From Massilia sp. ZL223 (GTDB taxonomy: Bacteria > Pseudomonadota > Gammaproteobacteria > Burkholderiales > Burkholderiaceae_D), in NCBI RefSeq assembly GCF_018119395.1, contig NZ_JAGPWD010000014.1, forward strand, positions 37,353 through 101,352: DNA of 64,000 nucleotides, given 5' to 3'. Shown here one piece after another: positions 26,467 to 35,252 of this stretch. Made by a program: the position numbers and the translations under genes. The notes under the pieces were generated by a model. It saw only the letters and a program-made list of their open reading frames with translations, made no database searches and was not told the origin of the DNA. Position 1 is the first letter of the stretch. Every line of letters begins with the position of its first letter.

Positions 26467-27441
26467 TCAATCCGCCGCCGTCCTGAACTCGCCGCGCGAC
26501 GGATAGAGGCGCAGGCGCGCCAGCACCTGGCCGTGGTCCGAGGCTTCGGGCAGGCCCAGGTTCAGGTGGTCGTTCAGGTAGACCACGTTGCTCACTTCGC
26601 CGATCGCTTCCGGCAGGGCGTGGTTGAACTCGGGCGAAACCAGGATGTGGTCGATGGTGGAGTGGCGCCGGTCGTGCAGGATAGAAAAGCCGACGTCGCG
26701 GCCGTTGTCCTGCTGGCGCTGCACGCGGAAGGCGTCGTACATGCGGTCCGCCGGCGGCGTACCTTCGCCCAGCACGATCTCGGTGGTGACCGAATCGGCC
26801 ACGTCGTTGAAGTCGCCCATCACGATGCGCGGGCGGCGCCGGGCGTGGGCCATGTCGGTGAGCAGCACTCGCAGGGCGGTGGCCTCGGTGCCGCGCCTTA
26901 TCAGCGAGCGCAGGCAGGCGAGGGCGTACAGGTGCGGGTCGTCGCCGCTGTCGCTGGAGCGGTAGTCGGGACGGCGCGACTTGAGGTGCACCACGATCAC
27001 GTCCACGACCACGCCGGGCGCGAGCTCGATGGCCGCGTGCAAAGGAGCGCGCGTGAAGCGGTCCGGGTCGCGGCTGCCGGGCGGCATGGCGACATTGTCG
27101 GGAAACATGCTCAGGGCCCGGCCCGGTTCGGCCAGCGGCAGGCGCGACACCAGGGCCACGCTGGGCGTCAGGCGCGAAGCGCTGGGATCGGGATCGAAGC
27201 CGACGTGGGCGGCATCGCGGTAGCGCCGGGTGCGCGCCAGCACTTCCTTCAGCACGGACTGGGAAAAGATTTCCTGGAAGCCGATCACGTCGGCATCGAG
27301 CAGGTCGACCTGGTGCGCGGTCCAGGCGAGCTTGGCCTCGTATTCCTCTGGCGTGAACGGCGCGAGATTGTCGTATAGGTGCGCGCCGGGCGGGGCCAGG
27401 TTGAATGTGTTGAAGGTGGCAAAGCGAATTTCTTCCTGCAT
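26467..27441 (-). CDS. Endonuclease/exonuclease/phosphatase (EEP) family hydrolase
   Basis: A 324-residue metal-dependent phosphodiesterase of the DNase I-like fold. Visible motifs are RFATFNTFNLAPPG at the start, DADVIGFQEIFS with the metal-binding Glu, VIVVHLKSRRPD, IVMGDFNDVADS (Asp/Asn catalytic pair) and EASDHGQVLARL with the general-base His at the end. No signal peptide follows the chosen ATG at 27441; an in-frame ATG at 27498 adds 19 residues and is disfavoured. The substrate cannot be read from sequence: nucleic acid, inositol phosphate and sphingomyelin are all hydrolysed by family members. Divergent from ybaK. Confidence 0.85.
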   Translation of the reverse strand: MQEEIRFATFNTFNLAPPGAHLYDNLAPFTPEEYEAKLAWTAHQVDLLDADVIGFQEIFSQSVLKEVLARTRRYRDAAHVGFDPDPSASRLTPSVALVSRLPLAEPGRALSMFPDNVAMPPGSRDPDRFTRAPLHAAIELAPGVVVDVIVVHLKSRRPDYRSSDSGDDPHLYALACLRSLIRRGTEATALRVLLTDMAHARRRPRIVMGDFNDVADSVTTEIVLGEGTPPADRMYDAFRVQRQQDNGRDVGFSILHDRRHSTIDHILVSPEFNHALPEAIGEVSNVVYLNDHLNLGLPEASDHGQVLARLRLYPSRGEFRTAAD

Positions 27442-27480
27442 AATAGAAACCCCTTTATGTTCGTCTTTAGCGTACCACGC

Positions 27481-27972
27481 ATGGCCAAGAAAGAGCACGT
27501 GTCAGAGACACCCGCCACACAATTCCTGCGCAAACACCAGGTCGCTTTTTCCGAGCATCCCTACGAGTACGAAGAACATGGCGGCACCGCCGTGTCCTCG
27601 CGCGCGCTGGGCGTGCCGGAGCACGACGTGGTCAAGACCCTGGTGATGCAGGACGAGGCGGCCAAGCCGCTGATCGTCCTGATGCATGGCGACTGCAAGG
27701 TCTCGACCAAGAACCTGGCGCGCGCCATCCCCTGCAAGTCGGTCGAACCCTGCAAGCCGGACGTGGCCCAGCGCCATTCGGGCTACATGGTGGGCGGCAC
27801 CTCGCCCTTCGGCATCCGCAAGGCGATGCCGGTCTTCGTCGAGGAGAGCATCCTGGCCCTGGACAAGATATACATCAATGGCGGACGGCGCGGCTACCTG
27901 GTCGGCATCGATCCGCGCGTGCTGGTGGACGTGCTGAAAGCACGGCCGGTGCAATGCGCCCTGGCCGAGTGA
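27481..27972 (+). CDS. ybaK: Cys-tRNA(Pro)/aminoacyl-tRNA deacylase, YbaK/EbsC type
   Basis: A 163-residue editing-domain protein that hydrolyses misacylated tRNAs such as Cys-tRNA(Pro). The family segments TPATQFLRKHQVAFSEHPYEYEEH, VVKTLVMQDEAAKPLIVLMHGD with the following KVSTKNLARA (conserved Lys of the active site), GYMVGGTSPFGIRK and YINGGRRGYLVGIDP are all present. ATG at 27481 is chosen; an in-frame ATG at 27457 would add MFVFSVPR. It shares a 39-base divergent gap with the EEP gene. Confidence 0.9.
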   Translation: MAKKEHVSETPATQFLRKHQVAFSEHPYEYEEHGGTAVSSRALGVPEHDVVKTLVMQDEAAKPLIVLMHGDCKVSTKNLARAIPCKSVEPCKPDVAQRHSGYMVGGTSPFGIRKAMPVFVEESILALDKIYINGGRRGYLVGIDPRVLVDVLKARPVQCALAE

Positions 27973-28036
27973 CTATCCCCGAAGCATGGTGTATATTCAC
28001 GGGCCGGTTTTGCTGGCTTATTAAAAAAGAGACAAG

Positions 28037-28669
28037 ATGAACCCAACGATCGCCACCATCATCGCCACCATCGCCGCCTACCTGATCGGCTCGATTTCCT
28101 TCGCCGTGGTCGTGAGCCACGCCTTCGGCCTGGCCGACCCGCGCACCTACGGCTCCAAGAACCCGGGCGCCACCAACGTCCTGCGCAGCGGCAGCAAGAA
28201 GGCCGCCATCGCCACCTTGGTGGGGGACTGCCTCAAGGGCTGGCTGGCCGTCTGGCTGGCCGTGCACTTCGGCCCGCAGTACGGCCTGGAAGAGGGAAGC
28301 ATCGCCCTGGTGGCGCTGGCCGTCTTCATCGGCCACCTGTGGCCGGTGTTCTTCAAATTCGTGGGCGGCAAGGGCGTTGCGACCGCGCTCGGCGTACTGC
28401 TCGGCATTAACCCGTGGCTGGGCCTGGCGACCGCGGCCACCTGGCTGATCGTGGCCTATGCCTTCCGCTATTCCTCGCTGGCGGCGCTGATCGCCTCGGT
28501 GTTCGCGCCCTTCTACTACGGCCTGCTGTTCGGCGCCGACGAGATCCTGTTCGCCGTGTTCATCATGAGCGGGCTGCTGCTGTGGCGCCACAGCGCGAAC
28601 ATCGCCAATCTGCTGGCCGGCAAGGAGTCCAGGATCGGCAGCAAGGCGGCGGGCGCCAAGAAGAAATAA
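28037..28669 (+). CDS. plsY: Acyl-phosphate:glycerol-3-phosphate acyltransferase PlsY
   Basis: A 210-residue polytopic membrane enzyme that transfers the acyl group from acyl-phosphate to glycerol-3-phosphate in phospholipid synthesis. The three conserved motifs are visible: [14 protein letters not shown] (motif 1, Ser), [15 protein letters not shown] (motif 2, phosphate binding) and [16 protein letters not shown] (motif 3). Five hydrophobic helices fit the fold. AAAAGAGACAAG precedes the ATG. The C-terminus ends in a basic tail (KAAGAKKK). Confidence 0.95.
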   Translation: MNPTIATIIATIAAYLIGSISFAVVVSHAFGLADPRTYGSKNPGATNVLRSGSKKAAIATLVGDCLKGWLAVWLAVHFGPQYGLEEGSIALVALAVFIGHLWPVFFKFVGGKGVATALGVLLGINPWLGLATAATWLIVAYAFRYSSLAALIASVFAPFYYGLLFGADEILFAVFIMSGLLLWRHSANIANLLAGKESRIGSKAAGAKKK

Positions 28670-28757
28670 GGCCCCGCGCGCCCGAAATCCGGCCAGGCGT
28701 TACCATATCCGTTTGACGGCACGCCCGTGCCGCAACGGACAAGAAAGGTGGTGCGCT

Positions 28758-29405
28758 GTGACCAAGCAACTCAGGATCGATTTTGTATCGGACGTCTCGT
28801 GCCCATGGTGCGCGATCGGTCTGAAGTCGCTGGACACGGCGCTGGGCCGCGTCGGCGCCGAGGTCCAGGCGGACCTGCATTTCCAGCCCTTCGAGCTGAA
28901 CCCCGACATGGGCCCGGACGGACAGGACATCGTCGAGCACATCACCGAGAAGTACGGCGCCACGGCCGAGCAGCAGGCCCAGACCCGCGAGGCGATCCGC
29001 CAGCGCGGCGCTGACGTCGGCTTCGTGTTCGACATGGAGCGGCGCGGCCGCATCTACAACACCTTCGACGCTCACCGCCTGCTGTCCTGGGCGGAGCAGG
29101 AAGGGCGCCAGCGCGAGCTCAAGGAAGCGCTGTTCAGCGCTTACTTCACCCATTGCGAGGATCCCAGCAACCACGAGGTGCTGCTGCGCGCGGTGGGGCA
29201 TGCGGGGCTGGACCGCGAAGTGGCGGCGCGCATCCTGAACTCGAACGAATTCGCGGAGGAGGTGCGTGAGCGCGAGCAGTTCTTCCAGCGGGCGGGGATC
29301 CGGTCGGTGCCGGCGATTATCATCAACCAGAAGCACCTGATCTCGGGTGGGCAGCCGCCGGAGGTGTTCGAGAGGGCGTTGAGGGAGATTGCGGCTAAAG
29401 AGTAA
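28758..29405 (+). CDS. DsbA-family oxidoreductase, FrnE type
   Basis: A 215-residue cytoplasmic thioredoxin-fold protein of the FrnE/2-hydroxychromene-2-carboxylate isomerase-like group. The active site is VSCPWCAIG (CPWC) at the N-terminus. The helical insert holds FNTFDAHRLLSWAEQEG, and the cis-Pro region is IRSVPAIIINQKHLISGG. There is no signal peptide, consistent with FrnE rather than periplasmic DsbA. GTG at 28758 is chosen since AAAGAAAGGTG lies just upstream; an in-frame ATG at 28713 would add 15 residues. FrnE-type proteins have been linked to oxidative stress. Confidence 0.88.
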   Translation: MTKQLRIDFVSDVSCPWCAIGLKSLDTALGRVGAEVQADLHFQPFELNPDMGPDGQDIVEHITEKYGATAEQQAQTREAIRQRGADVGFVFDMERRGRIYNTFDAHRLLSWAEQEGRQRELKEALFSAYFTHCEDPSNHEVLLRAVGHAGLDREVAARILNSNEFAEEVREREQFFQRAGIRSVPAIIINQKHLISGGQPPEVFERALREIAAKE

Positions 29406-29420
29406 TTGAGGTGGTGCGCC

Positions 29421-30266
29421 TCAAGCCAGCTCCAGCACCACCGGCTGATGATCCGACGCCGCCGTCTCCGACAGCACATCCAGCACCTTCACCCGCTCCG
29501 CCAGATCCTCGGTCACGAAGAAATAGTCATAGCACTCAGGCCGCTCCGGCCACGGATAGCCGTGCAGCCCGGCGGTCGGTGCGCGCGCCGTGTCGCCGTG
29601 GACGATGCGCCAGGCGTCGCGCAGCGCCAGTTCGCCCTGTGCGGGCGCGGCCAGCATGGCCTCGTAATCGGGCGAGGCGGGCGCGAAATTGAAGTCGCCG
29701 CACAGGATCGCCGACCCGGGCCGGAAGCCCAGCTGGAAGGGCGCATCCAGGTTCGGATCCGGCTGGAAGATGCGCGCGCGGGCGCAGGCTTCCGCATGCA
29801 GCTCGCGCACGCGCGCGACCTGCGCCATGCGCTGGCGCGCCGAATAGTATTCAAGGTGGGTGGTCATCAGGCGCAGCTTGCCGCCGGGCGCGTCGATCAC
29901 GGTTTCCAGCAGGCCGCGCGGCATGCCGGCCGGGCTTTCGGGATCGGCCGGCCAGGGCAGCAGGTGGCGGTGCACCTGCGAGATGCGGTATTTCGAGAGG
30001 ATCAGGTTGCCGAACAGGCGGGGAACGTTGTTCTTGTAGATCTCGCTGGGAGCGTGCTCCATCAGGTGGTAGCCGCCGAAGGCGCCGCCCAGCTGCTTGA
30101 ACTGGTTCGCGGTCGCGCTGCCTTCCAGCTCCGGGTGGTTCGCCGCCACCTCCTGCAGGCAGACTACATCCGGATTGAGGCGGCGCAGCACGTCGATGAT
30201 CGCATGAATGCGGATCCTTCCGTCCTTGCCACAACCCCAATGAATATTCCAGCTCACCACGCGCAT
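29421..30266 (-). CDS. Second EEP-family hydrolase
   Basis: A 281-residue endonuclease/exonuclease/phosphatase-fold protein, MRVVSWNIHWGCGKDGR at the start, then NPDVVCLQEVAANHP (metal Glu), LRLMTTHLEYYSARQR, AILCGDFNFAPASPDYEAM and ETAASDHQPVVLEL with the catalytic His. It is clearly a different subgroup from the EEP protein at 26467: motif spacing and flanking sequence differ, so this is not a recent duplicate. GGAGGTGAG lies four bases before the ATG at 30266. Substrate unknown; no signal peptide. Its stop lies 15 bases from that of the convergent FrnE gene. Confidence 0.85.
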   Translation of the reverse strand: MRVVSWNIHWGCGKDGRIRIHAIIDVLRRLNPDVVCLQEVAANHPELEGSATANQFKQLGGAFGGYHLMEHAPSEIYKNNVPRLFGNLILSKYRISQVHRHLLPWPADPESPAGMPRGLLETVIDAPGGKLRLMTTHLEYYSARQRMAQVARVRELHAEACARARIFQPDPNLDAPFQLGFRPGSAILCGDFNFAPASPDYEAMLAAPAQGELALRDAWRIVHGDTARAPTAGLHGYPWPERPECYDYFFVTEDLAERVKVLDVLSETAASDHQPVVLELA

Positions 30267-30374
30267 CACTCACCTCCGTAAAACTTGACCGTCGGATATT
30301 GCCACCGTTTGGCGGTCGACGGTCACACCGTAGGATCGATGTCAAGCTTGCAAGTTCAGGCGAAACCCTAGAAT

Positions 30375-31415
30375 TTATGCGGCTTCCAGCTCGTCCAGGG
30401 GCCAGCGCGGACGCACGTTGAACGCGTAATCGCGCTGCGCCAGGTCCGGATTGCGTTCCAGGCGCATGGCGCCCGCGAAGGCGATCATGGCGCCGTTATC
30501 GGTGCAGAACTCCAGTTCAGGATAATAGACCTTGAACTTGCGTTTTACAGCAGCCGCGTCCAGCGAGGCGCGCAACTGGCGGTTGGCGCCCACGCCGCCG
30601 GCGATCACCAGGCGCTTCAGGCCCGTGTGGCGCAGCGCGTTCACGCACTTGGCGGTGAGGACGTCGACGATCGCGTCGACGAAGCCGCGCGCGATATTCG
30701 CCTTGTCCTGCTCGCAGATATTGGCCACCACCTTTTCCTCGTGGTTCTTCACCACCGTGAGCACGGCGGTTTTCAAACCCGAGAAGCTGAAGTTGAAGTC
30801 CTTCGAGTGCAGCATCGGGCGCGGCAGGGTGTAGGCGTCGGGATCGCCGAATTCCGCCAGGCGCGAGATCGCCGGGCCGCCGGGATAGCCCAGGCCGAGC
30901 AGCTTGGCCGACTTGTCGAAGGCTTCGCCGGCCGCGTCGTCCAGGGTCTCGCCCAGCAGGGTGTAGCGGCCGACGCCGTCCACGCGCATCAGCTGGGTGT
31001 GGCCGCCCGAGACCAGCAGGGCGATGAAGGGAAACTCCGGACGCTCCGTCGCCAGCAGCGGCGACAGCAAATGGCCTTCGAGGTGGTGCACGCCCAGCAC
31101 CGGCTTGTCGAGCGCCAGCGCCAGCGAGCAGGCCACCGAGGAGCCGACCAGCAGCGCGCCGGCCAGGCCGGGACCCTGGGTATAGGCGACGGCATCGATG
31201 GCGGACATCGGAATGCCCGCGCGCCTGATCGTTTCCTCCAGCAGCGGCAGGGCGCGGCGGATGTGGTCGCGCGAGGCCAGTTCCGGCACCACGCCGCCAT
31301 ACTCCTCGTGCATGGCGACCTGCGAATGCAGGGCATGGGACAGCAGCCCGCGCTCGGTGTCATACAGAGCCAGGCCGGTTTCATCGCAGGAGGATTCGAC
31401 GCCGAGTACGATCAT
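30375..31415 (-). CDS. tsaD: tRNA N6-adenosine threonylcarbamoyltransferase
   Basis: A 346-residue ASKHA-fold enzyme that transfers threonylcarbamoyl to A37 of ANN-decoding tRNAs. The start [19 protein letters not shown], the metal-binding [11 protein letters not shown] (His-x-x-x-His), [48 protein letters not shown] and [13 protein letters not shown] are all canonical. The essential partner tsaE is 12 kb away at 18279. A family B repeat lies just upstream. It is adjacent to rpsU-dnaG-rpoD in E. coli, but here separated from that operon by about 9 kb. Confidence 0.96.
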   Translation of the reverse strand: MIVLGVESSCDETGLALYDTERGLLSHALHSQVAMHEEYGGVVPELASRDHIRRALPLLEETIRRAGIPMSAIDAVAYTQGPGLAGALLVGSSVACSLALALDKPVLGVHHLEGHLLSPLLATERPEFPFIALLVSGGHTQLMRVDGVGRYTLLGETLDDAAGEAFDKSAKLLGLGYPGGPAISRLAEFGDPDAYTLPRPMLHSKDFNFSFSGLKTAVLTVVKNHEEKVVANICEQDKANIARGFVDAIVDVLTAKCVNALRHTGLKRLVIAGGVGANRQLRASLDAAAVKRKFKVYYPELEFCTDNGAMIAFAGAMRLERNPDLAQRDYAFNVRPRWPLDELEAA

Positions 31416-31456
31416 GGGAAAAAGCCGGTGAGAAAGATGCAGAAGGCGGGATTTTA

Positions 31457-31551
31457 CCGTAGGGTGGACCGGGACGCGTAGTCGGCTCCGCCGTCCACGC
31501 GGTGATAGTTAGCAGTGGAACGCGTGGACGGGAGACCCGTCCACCCTACGG
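31457..31551. repeat. Palindromic repeat family B, inverted pair; supplies the aroG stop codon
   Basis: Two facing copies of a unit beginning CCGTAGGGTGGAC. The left runs from 31457 and closes GTCCACGCGGTG; the right ends at 31551 and on the minus strand reads CCGTAGGGTGGACGGGTCTC then CCGTCCACGCGTTCCAC. The minus-strand TAG inside CCGTAGGG (31548-31546) is the stop codon of aroG. A single copy occurs at 7450-7486. Confidence 0.8.
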
Positions 31552-32607
31552 GCGCTGCAGCAGCTCGGCATGCGCGCTGCGCAGCATCGCTTCCGTCTCT
31601 TCCCAGCCGATGCAGCCGTCGGTCACCGAGCAGCCGTACTTCAGCTGCGACAGGTCTTCCGGAATCGGCTGGCTGCCCGACACGATGTTCGACTCGATCA
31701 TCACGCCCACCAGCGACTGGTTGCCATGGCGGATCTGCTGGATCACGTCCGACATCACCAGCGGCTGCAGTTCCGGCTTCTTGTAGCTGTTCGCGTGCGA
31801 GCAGTCCACCACCAGGTTGGCCGGCAGCCCGGCTTTCTTCAGCGCCTGCTCGGCGATCGCCACCGACACCGAATCGTAGTTCGGGCGGCCGCCGCCGCCG
31901 CGCAGCACCACATGGCCGTAGGCGTTGCCGCTGGTGCGCACGATCGATACCGTGCCCTGGTCGTTGATGCCCAGGAAGGCGTGCGGATTGGCCGAGGACA
32001 GCACGGCGTTGACCGCGATGCTGACGTCGCCGTCGGTGCCGTTCTTGAAGCCGACCGGGGTCGACAGGCCGGAAGACATCTCGCGGTGGGTCTGGGATTC
32101 GGTGGTGCGCGCGCCGATCGCGGTCCAGGCGATCAGGTCGCCCAGGTATTGCGGCGAGATCGGGTCCAGCGCCTCGGTCGCGGTCGGCAGGCCGAGCTCG
32201 CACACGTCCAGCAGGAAGCGGCGCGCGCGCTCCATGCCCTCGTCGACGCGGAAGGAGTCGTCCATGAACGGATCGTTGATATAGCCCTTCCAGCCGGTGG
32301 TCGTACGCGGCTTCTCGAAATACACGCGCATCACCAGCACCATGGTGTCCGCGACCTCGGCCTGCAGCGTCTTCAGGCGGCGCGCATAGTCCAGGCCGGC
32401 TTCCGGATCGTGGATCGAGCAGGGGCCGACCACGACGAACAGGCGGTGGTCCTTGCGGTCGAGGATATTGCGCAGCGTCTCGCGGCCCTGCATCACGGTG
32501 GTGAAGGCGCGGTCGGTCAGCGGCAGCTTGGCATGCAGCTCGACCGGGGTGGGCATCCGCGCGAAGGAGCTGACGTTGGTGTTTTCGATATCGGGCGTGA
32601 TGATCAT
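31546..32607 (-). CDS. aroG: 3-deoxy-7-phosphoheptulonate (DAHP) synthase, AroG type
   Basis: A 353-residue class I (AroFGH) DAHP synthase, condensing PEP and erythrose-4-phosphate in the first shikimate step. Key stretches are FVVVGPCSIHDPEAGLDYA, VMRVYFEKPRTTTGWKGYINDP (PEP-binding KPRT), IGARTTESQTHREMSSGLS, VGFKNGTDGD, VDCSHANSYK and MIESNIVSGSQPIP, with the metal-binding Cys, His, Glu and Asp residues in place. The N-terminal extension carrying the allosteric site is present. The last sense codons CAG CGC CCG and the stop TAG merge into a family B repeat. Which aromatic amino acid inhibits it cannot be read here. Confidence 0.95.
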   Translation of the reverse strand: MIITPDIENTNVSSFARMPTPVELHAKLPLTDRAFTTVMQGRETLRNILDRKDHRLFVVVGPCSIHDPEAGLDYARRLKTLQAEVADTMVLVMRVYFEKPRTTTGWKGYINDPFMDDSFRVDEGMERARRFLLDVCELGLPTATEALDPISPQYLGDLIAWTAIGARTTESQTHREMSSGLSTPVGFKNGTDGDVSIAVNAVLSSANPHAFLGINDQGTVSIVRTSGNAYGHVVLRGGGGRPNYDSVSVAIAEQALKKAGLPANLVVDCSHANSYKKPELQPLVMSDVIQQIRHGNQSLVGVMIESNIVSGSQPIPEDLSQLKYGCSVTDGCIGWEETEAMLRSAHAELLQRP

Positions 32608-32748
32608 GGTGCTAATCAATGTTTTCTTTAGGGAGTTGACCAGTGTAGACGCAAATTGCTGCACTTGCACACCCGCGCGCAAAATTCGCCGGCGGGCCAA
32701 AGGGGAGGGCGCCTGCAGCCGGTCCGCAATCCCGTGTATCCTTTTGCC

Positions 32749-33708
32749 ATGAACACGGACATCGAGAGCTTTGCCGCCGCCCCCTTCATCAAGGAGATCG
32801 GCCGCGGCGTGAAGGGTGCGCGCAGCATGTCGCGCGAGGATGCGGGCCGCCTCTACGGCGCCATGCTGGACGGCCGGGTCTCGGACCTGGAACTGGGCGC
32901 GATCCTGCTGGCCATGCGCATCAAGGGCGAATCGGTGGAGGAGCTGGCCGGCTTCATGGACGCCGCCGAAGCCTCGTTCGCGCCGCTGCCGGCGCCCGCG
33001 GGCCCCTTCGCCCCGGTCCTGATTCCCAGCTATAACGGCGCGCGCAAGCTGGCCAACCTGACGCCGCTGCTGGCCCTGCTGCTGGCGCGCGAAGGCGTGC
33101 CGGTGCTGGTGCACGGCGTGCGCCTCGACCCCGGGCGGGTGACGACGGCCGAGATCCTGGCCGAGCTCGGCCTGGCGGAAGCCGGTTCGACGGCCGACAT
33201 GCAGGATGCCTTCGCGGCGGGCCGGCCGGCCTTCCTGCCGATCGAGCGCCTGGCGCCGAAGCTGGCGCACATGCTGTCGCTGCGCCGCATCCTCGGCGTG
33301 CGCAACTCGACCCATACCCTGGTCAAGATCCTGCAGCCTTTCGAGGGGCCGGCGCTGCGCCTGGTTTCCTACACCCACCCCGAGTACCTGGAAACGCTGG
33401 GGGAGTACTTCACCGGCGCCGCGCCGGCGGAGCGCGGCGACGCCTTCCTGATGCGCGGGACCGAGGGCGAGACGGTGGCCAATCCGCACCGGGCCCAGCA
33501 GATCGACTGGTTCCACGCCGGCAGCCGCACGGTCCTGGTCGAACGCGATGCGCCCGCCGACGAGCTGGCCGAGGTGCCGGACACCCGCGACGCGGCCGCG
33601 ACCGCCGCCTGGATCGCGCGTGCGCTGGCGGGGGAAGTGCCGGTGCCGCGTCCTATCCTGGCCCAGGTGGCCCAGTGCGTACAGGTGGCGCGCGCGCTGC
33701 GGGCTTGA
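32749..33708 (+). CDS. ybiB: YbiB / TrpD2-type DNA-binding protein
   Basis: A 319-residue protein with the fold of anthranilate phosphoribosyltransferase (TrpD), belonging to the YbiB/TrpD2 branch. The E. coli member binds nucleic acid rather than anthranilate and is tied to the LexA response. The N-terminal helical domain contains LYGAMLDGRVSDLELGAILLAMRIKGES. The phosphoribosyl-binding loops are altered: LIPSYNGARKLANLTPLL stands where TrpD has the GTGGD motif, which supports the non-enzymatic branch. Divergent from aroG by 141 bases. The link to aromatic synthesis is therefore by ancestry, not necessarily function. Confidence 0.85.
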   Translation: MNTDIESFAAAPFIKEIGRGVKGARSMSREDAGRLYGAMLDGRVSDLELGAILLAMRIKGESVEELAGFMDAAEASFAPLPAPAGPFAPVLIPSYNGARKLANLTPLLALLLAREGVPVLVHGVRLDPGRVTTAEILAELGLAEAGSTADMQDAFAAGRPAFLPIERLAPKLAHMLSLRRILGVRNSTHTLVKILQPFEGPALRLVSYTHPEYLETLGEYFTGAAPAERGDAFLMRGTEGETVANPHRAQQIDWFHAGSRTVLVERDAPADELAEVPDTRDAAATAAWIARALAGEVPVPRPILAQVAQCVQVARALRA

Positions 33709-34175
33709 TCGCGGCGGGCCGGTTCGCCCTCCATCCTTCAGTTTTGCTTGCTCTTCACTGTTCGCGGCCGGGCCACCCTGGCTGCGTTCGTGTTTAGCGT
33801 TGGCTCTAAACAACGTGTCGGACTAGGCAATTTAGAGTCAGGGATCTAAAACCCGGGACGCATTTTCCCTGTCCCGAAGCCTAATTTTTCCCATAAATTT
33901 CGGTTATGTTCTGCTAAGTTTAGGTAATTGATGGCCAAATGTTGTATGCTCAAGTAATTAATTAACAATTAATTTTCATAAGAGCAATGATATTTGAGTA
34001 AGTTTGTTGTAAGGAAAGTGATTTTCCTCAAGAAAGCGGCTATTATTTTTGCGCAACATAGCAAAACGATACTGAACGGCAATATCTGCTGTTATTGAGA
34101 AGATATTGCTGGACGGCATCGTTAGAAAAACGTTCGGCTTTACGCCGGTCCGCCAATTTCTGAAGGATGACCAGA
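33709..34175 (+). promoter_or_regulatory. Long AT-rich control region of the DUF4402/usher operon
   Basis: A 467-base gap, far richer in A/T than the surroundings from about 33880 on. Inverted repeats found: CTCTAAA/TTTAGAG (33804-33810 with 33830-33836) and GCAATATCT/AGATATTGC (34079-34087 with 34101-34109). Stretches such as TTAATTAACAATTAATTTTC near 33960 are typical of promoters silenced by H-NS-like proteins. I cannot fix a single -35/-10 pair with confidence. It leads into the operon at 34176. Confidence 0.5.
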
Positions 34176-34712
34176 ATGACCAAGCAACTCCGCATCACCT
34201 CGAACCGTTTCGCTTTCGCCGCCCTGGCGCTGGCTGCCGCCGTTGCCGCCGGCAGCGTGCACGCCGCCGTCGCGACCGCCTCCTCGACCAGCACCGTGAT
34301 CGCCCCGATCCAGATCTCCAAGGTCACCGACCTGTCCTTCGGCAGTTTCGCACCGGGCGCGACCCCGGGCACGGTCACCATCAGCCCGAACAGCAGCCGC
34401 GCCGTCAGCGGCGGCGTGGTGGCTGCAGGCGGCACCAGCACCGCGGCGCAGTTCAACGTGACCGGTGAAACCGGCCTGAACTATTCGATCACCCTGGGCG
34501 GCTCGGCCACCCTGGCATCGGGTTCGGACACCATGGCCTTCACCTCGATCAGCGACCTGAGCGCCAGCGCAGCCACTTCGGGTAACGTGACGAGCGGTAC
34601 CCTGAGCTCCGGCGCGCAGTCGATCTACGTCGGCGGCGTGCTGACCGTTGCCGCCAACCAGGCGGCCGGCACCTACACCGGCAGCGTGACCGCCACCGTC
34701 GAGTACAACTAA
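34176..34712 (+). CDS. DUF4402 secreted protein, putative surface subunit A
   Basis: A 178-residue exported protein, mature part almost entirely Ala, Ser, Thr, Gly and Val in beta-strand patterns, of the DUF4402 family. A signal peptide covers residues 1-30, ending GSVHA. The domain runs ISKVTDLSFGSFAPG ... VTISPNS ... ALL strands ... GVLTVAANQAAGTYTGSVTATVEYN, closing with alternating hydrophobic residues and an aromatic two from the end. That layout resembles chaperone-usher pilins and spore-coat U proteins. AAGGA eight bases before the ATG at 34176 fixes the start; 34167 overlaps that site. First gene of an operon with a second DUF4402 protein, a PapD-like chaperone and an usher, so it is the likely major polymerising subunit. 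No cysteine pair is present. Confidence 0.82.
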   Translation: MTKQLRITSNRFAFAALALAAAVAAGSVHAAVATASSTSTVIAPIQISKVTDLSFGSFAPGATPGTVTISPNSSRAVSGGVVAAGGTSTAAQFNVTGETGLNYSITLGGSATLASGSDTMAFTSISDLSASAATSGNVTSGTLSSGAQSIYVGGVLTVAANQAAGTYTGSVTATVEYN

Positions 34713-34738
34713 GCGGCAAGCGGCGTCGGAGCCCGGCC

Positions 34739-35233
34739 GTGTCTGCACGCCGCATGTTTTCCTGCCGTTTGCTCCTTCCGGCGCTGCTGCTCATGCTGTC
34801 CCTGGCGCCATCCGGCGCCAGCGCGCAGCAGGTCATGATCTCGAACACCCGCAGCCTGGACTTCGGGCGCTTCGTGGCCGGCAGCGGCGGCACCGTGGTG
34901 ATCGGCCCCACCGGCCTGCGTTCCCGCACCGGCGCCGTCGTCCTGCTCAATTCCCCGTCCGCCAGCCAGGCGAACTTCACTGTCTCCAAGAGCAGCAACG
35001 GCGGCGGCAACAAGGCCGTGATCATTTCGCTGCCCGGCAATGGACAAATCAGGCTTAACAGCGGCAGCAACAGCATGGCCGTGAACAGCTTTACCAGCTC
35101 GCCAAGCGGAATGCTTCCCTCTGTACCGGTCAGCGGCACGCCGCTGGCGGTCGGGGCCACCCTCACGGTGGCGCCGAACCAGGCGCCGGGGGTGTACAGC
35201 GGTTCGTTTTCGGTGATCGTTAATTTCCAGTAG
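34739..35233 (+). CDS. DUF4402 secreted protein, putative surface subunit B
   Basis: A 164-residue exported relative of the preceding protein. A signal peptide (about residues 1-29, ending SGASA) is followed by QQVMISNTRSLDFGRFVAGSGG, strands, and ATLTVAPNQAPGVYSGSFSVIVNFQ, which aligns with the end of subunit A (LTVAANQAAGTYTGSVTATVEYN). The central part has diverged strongly, pointing to a different role such as tip or minor subunit. GTG at 34739 is taken as start because GGAG lies seven bases upstream; ATG at 34754 is the alternative. It lies 26 bases after gene A. Confidence 0.78.
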   Translation: MSARRMFSCRLLLPALLLMLSLAPSGASAQQVMISNTRSLDFGRFVAGSGGTVVIGPTGLRSRTGAVVLLNSPSASQANFTVSKSSNGGGNKAVIISLPGNGQIRLNSGSNSMAVNSFTSSPSGMLPSVPVSGTPLAVGATLTVAPNQAPGVYSGSFSVIVNFQ

Positions 35234-35252
35234 ACCCGTCAAGTAGGACCAT

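Noticed and set aside
26467..30266. Recent duplication of the two EEP hydrolases
   Set aside because: Motif spacing, length and flanks differ; they are distinct subfamilies that happen to be near each other.
32749..33708. Anthranilate phosphoribosyltransferase (trpD)
   Set aside because: The phosphoribosyl-binding glycine loop of TrpD is replaced, and other trp genes are absent; it fits the YbiB/TrpD2 branch.
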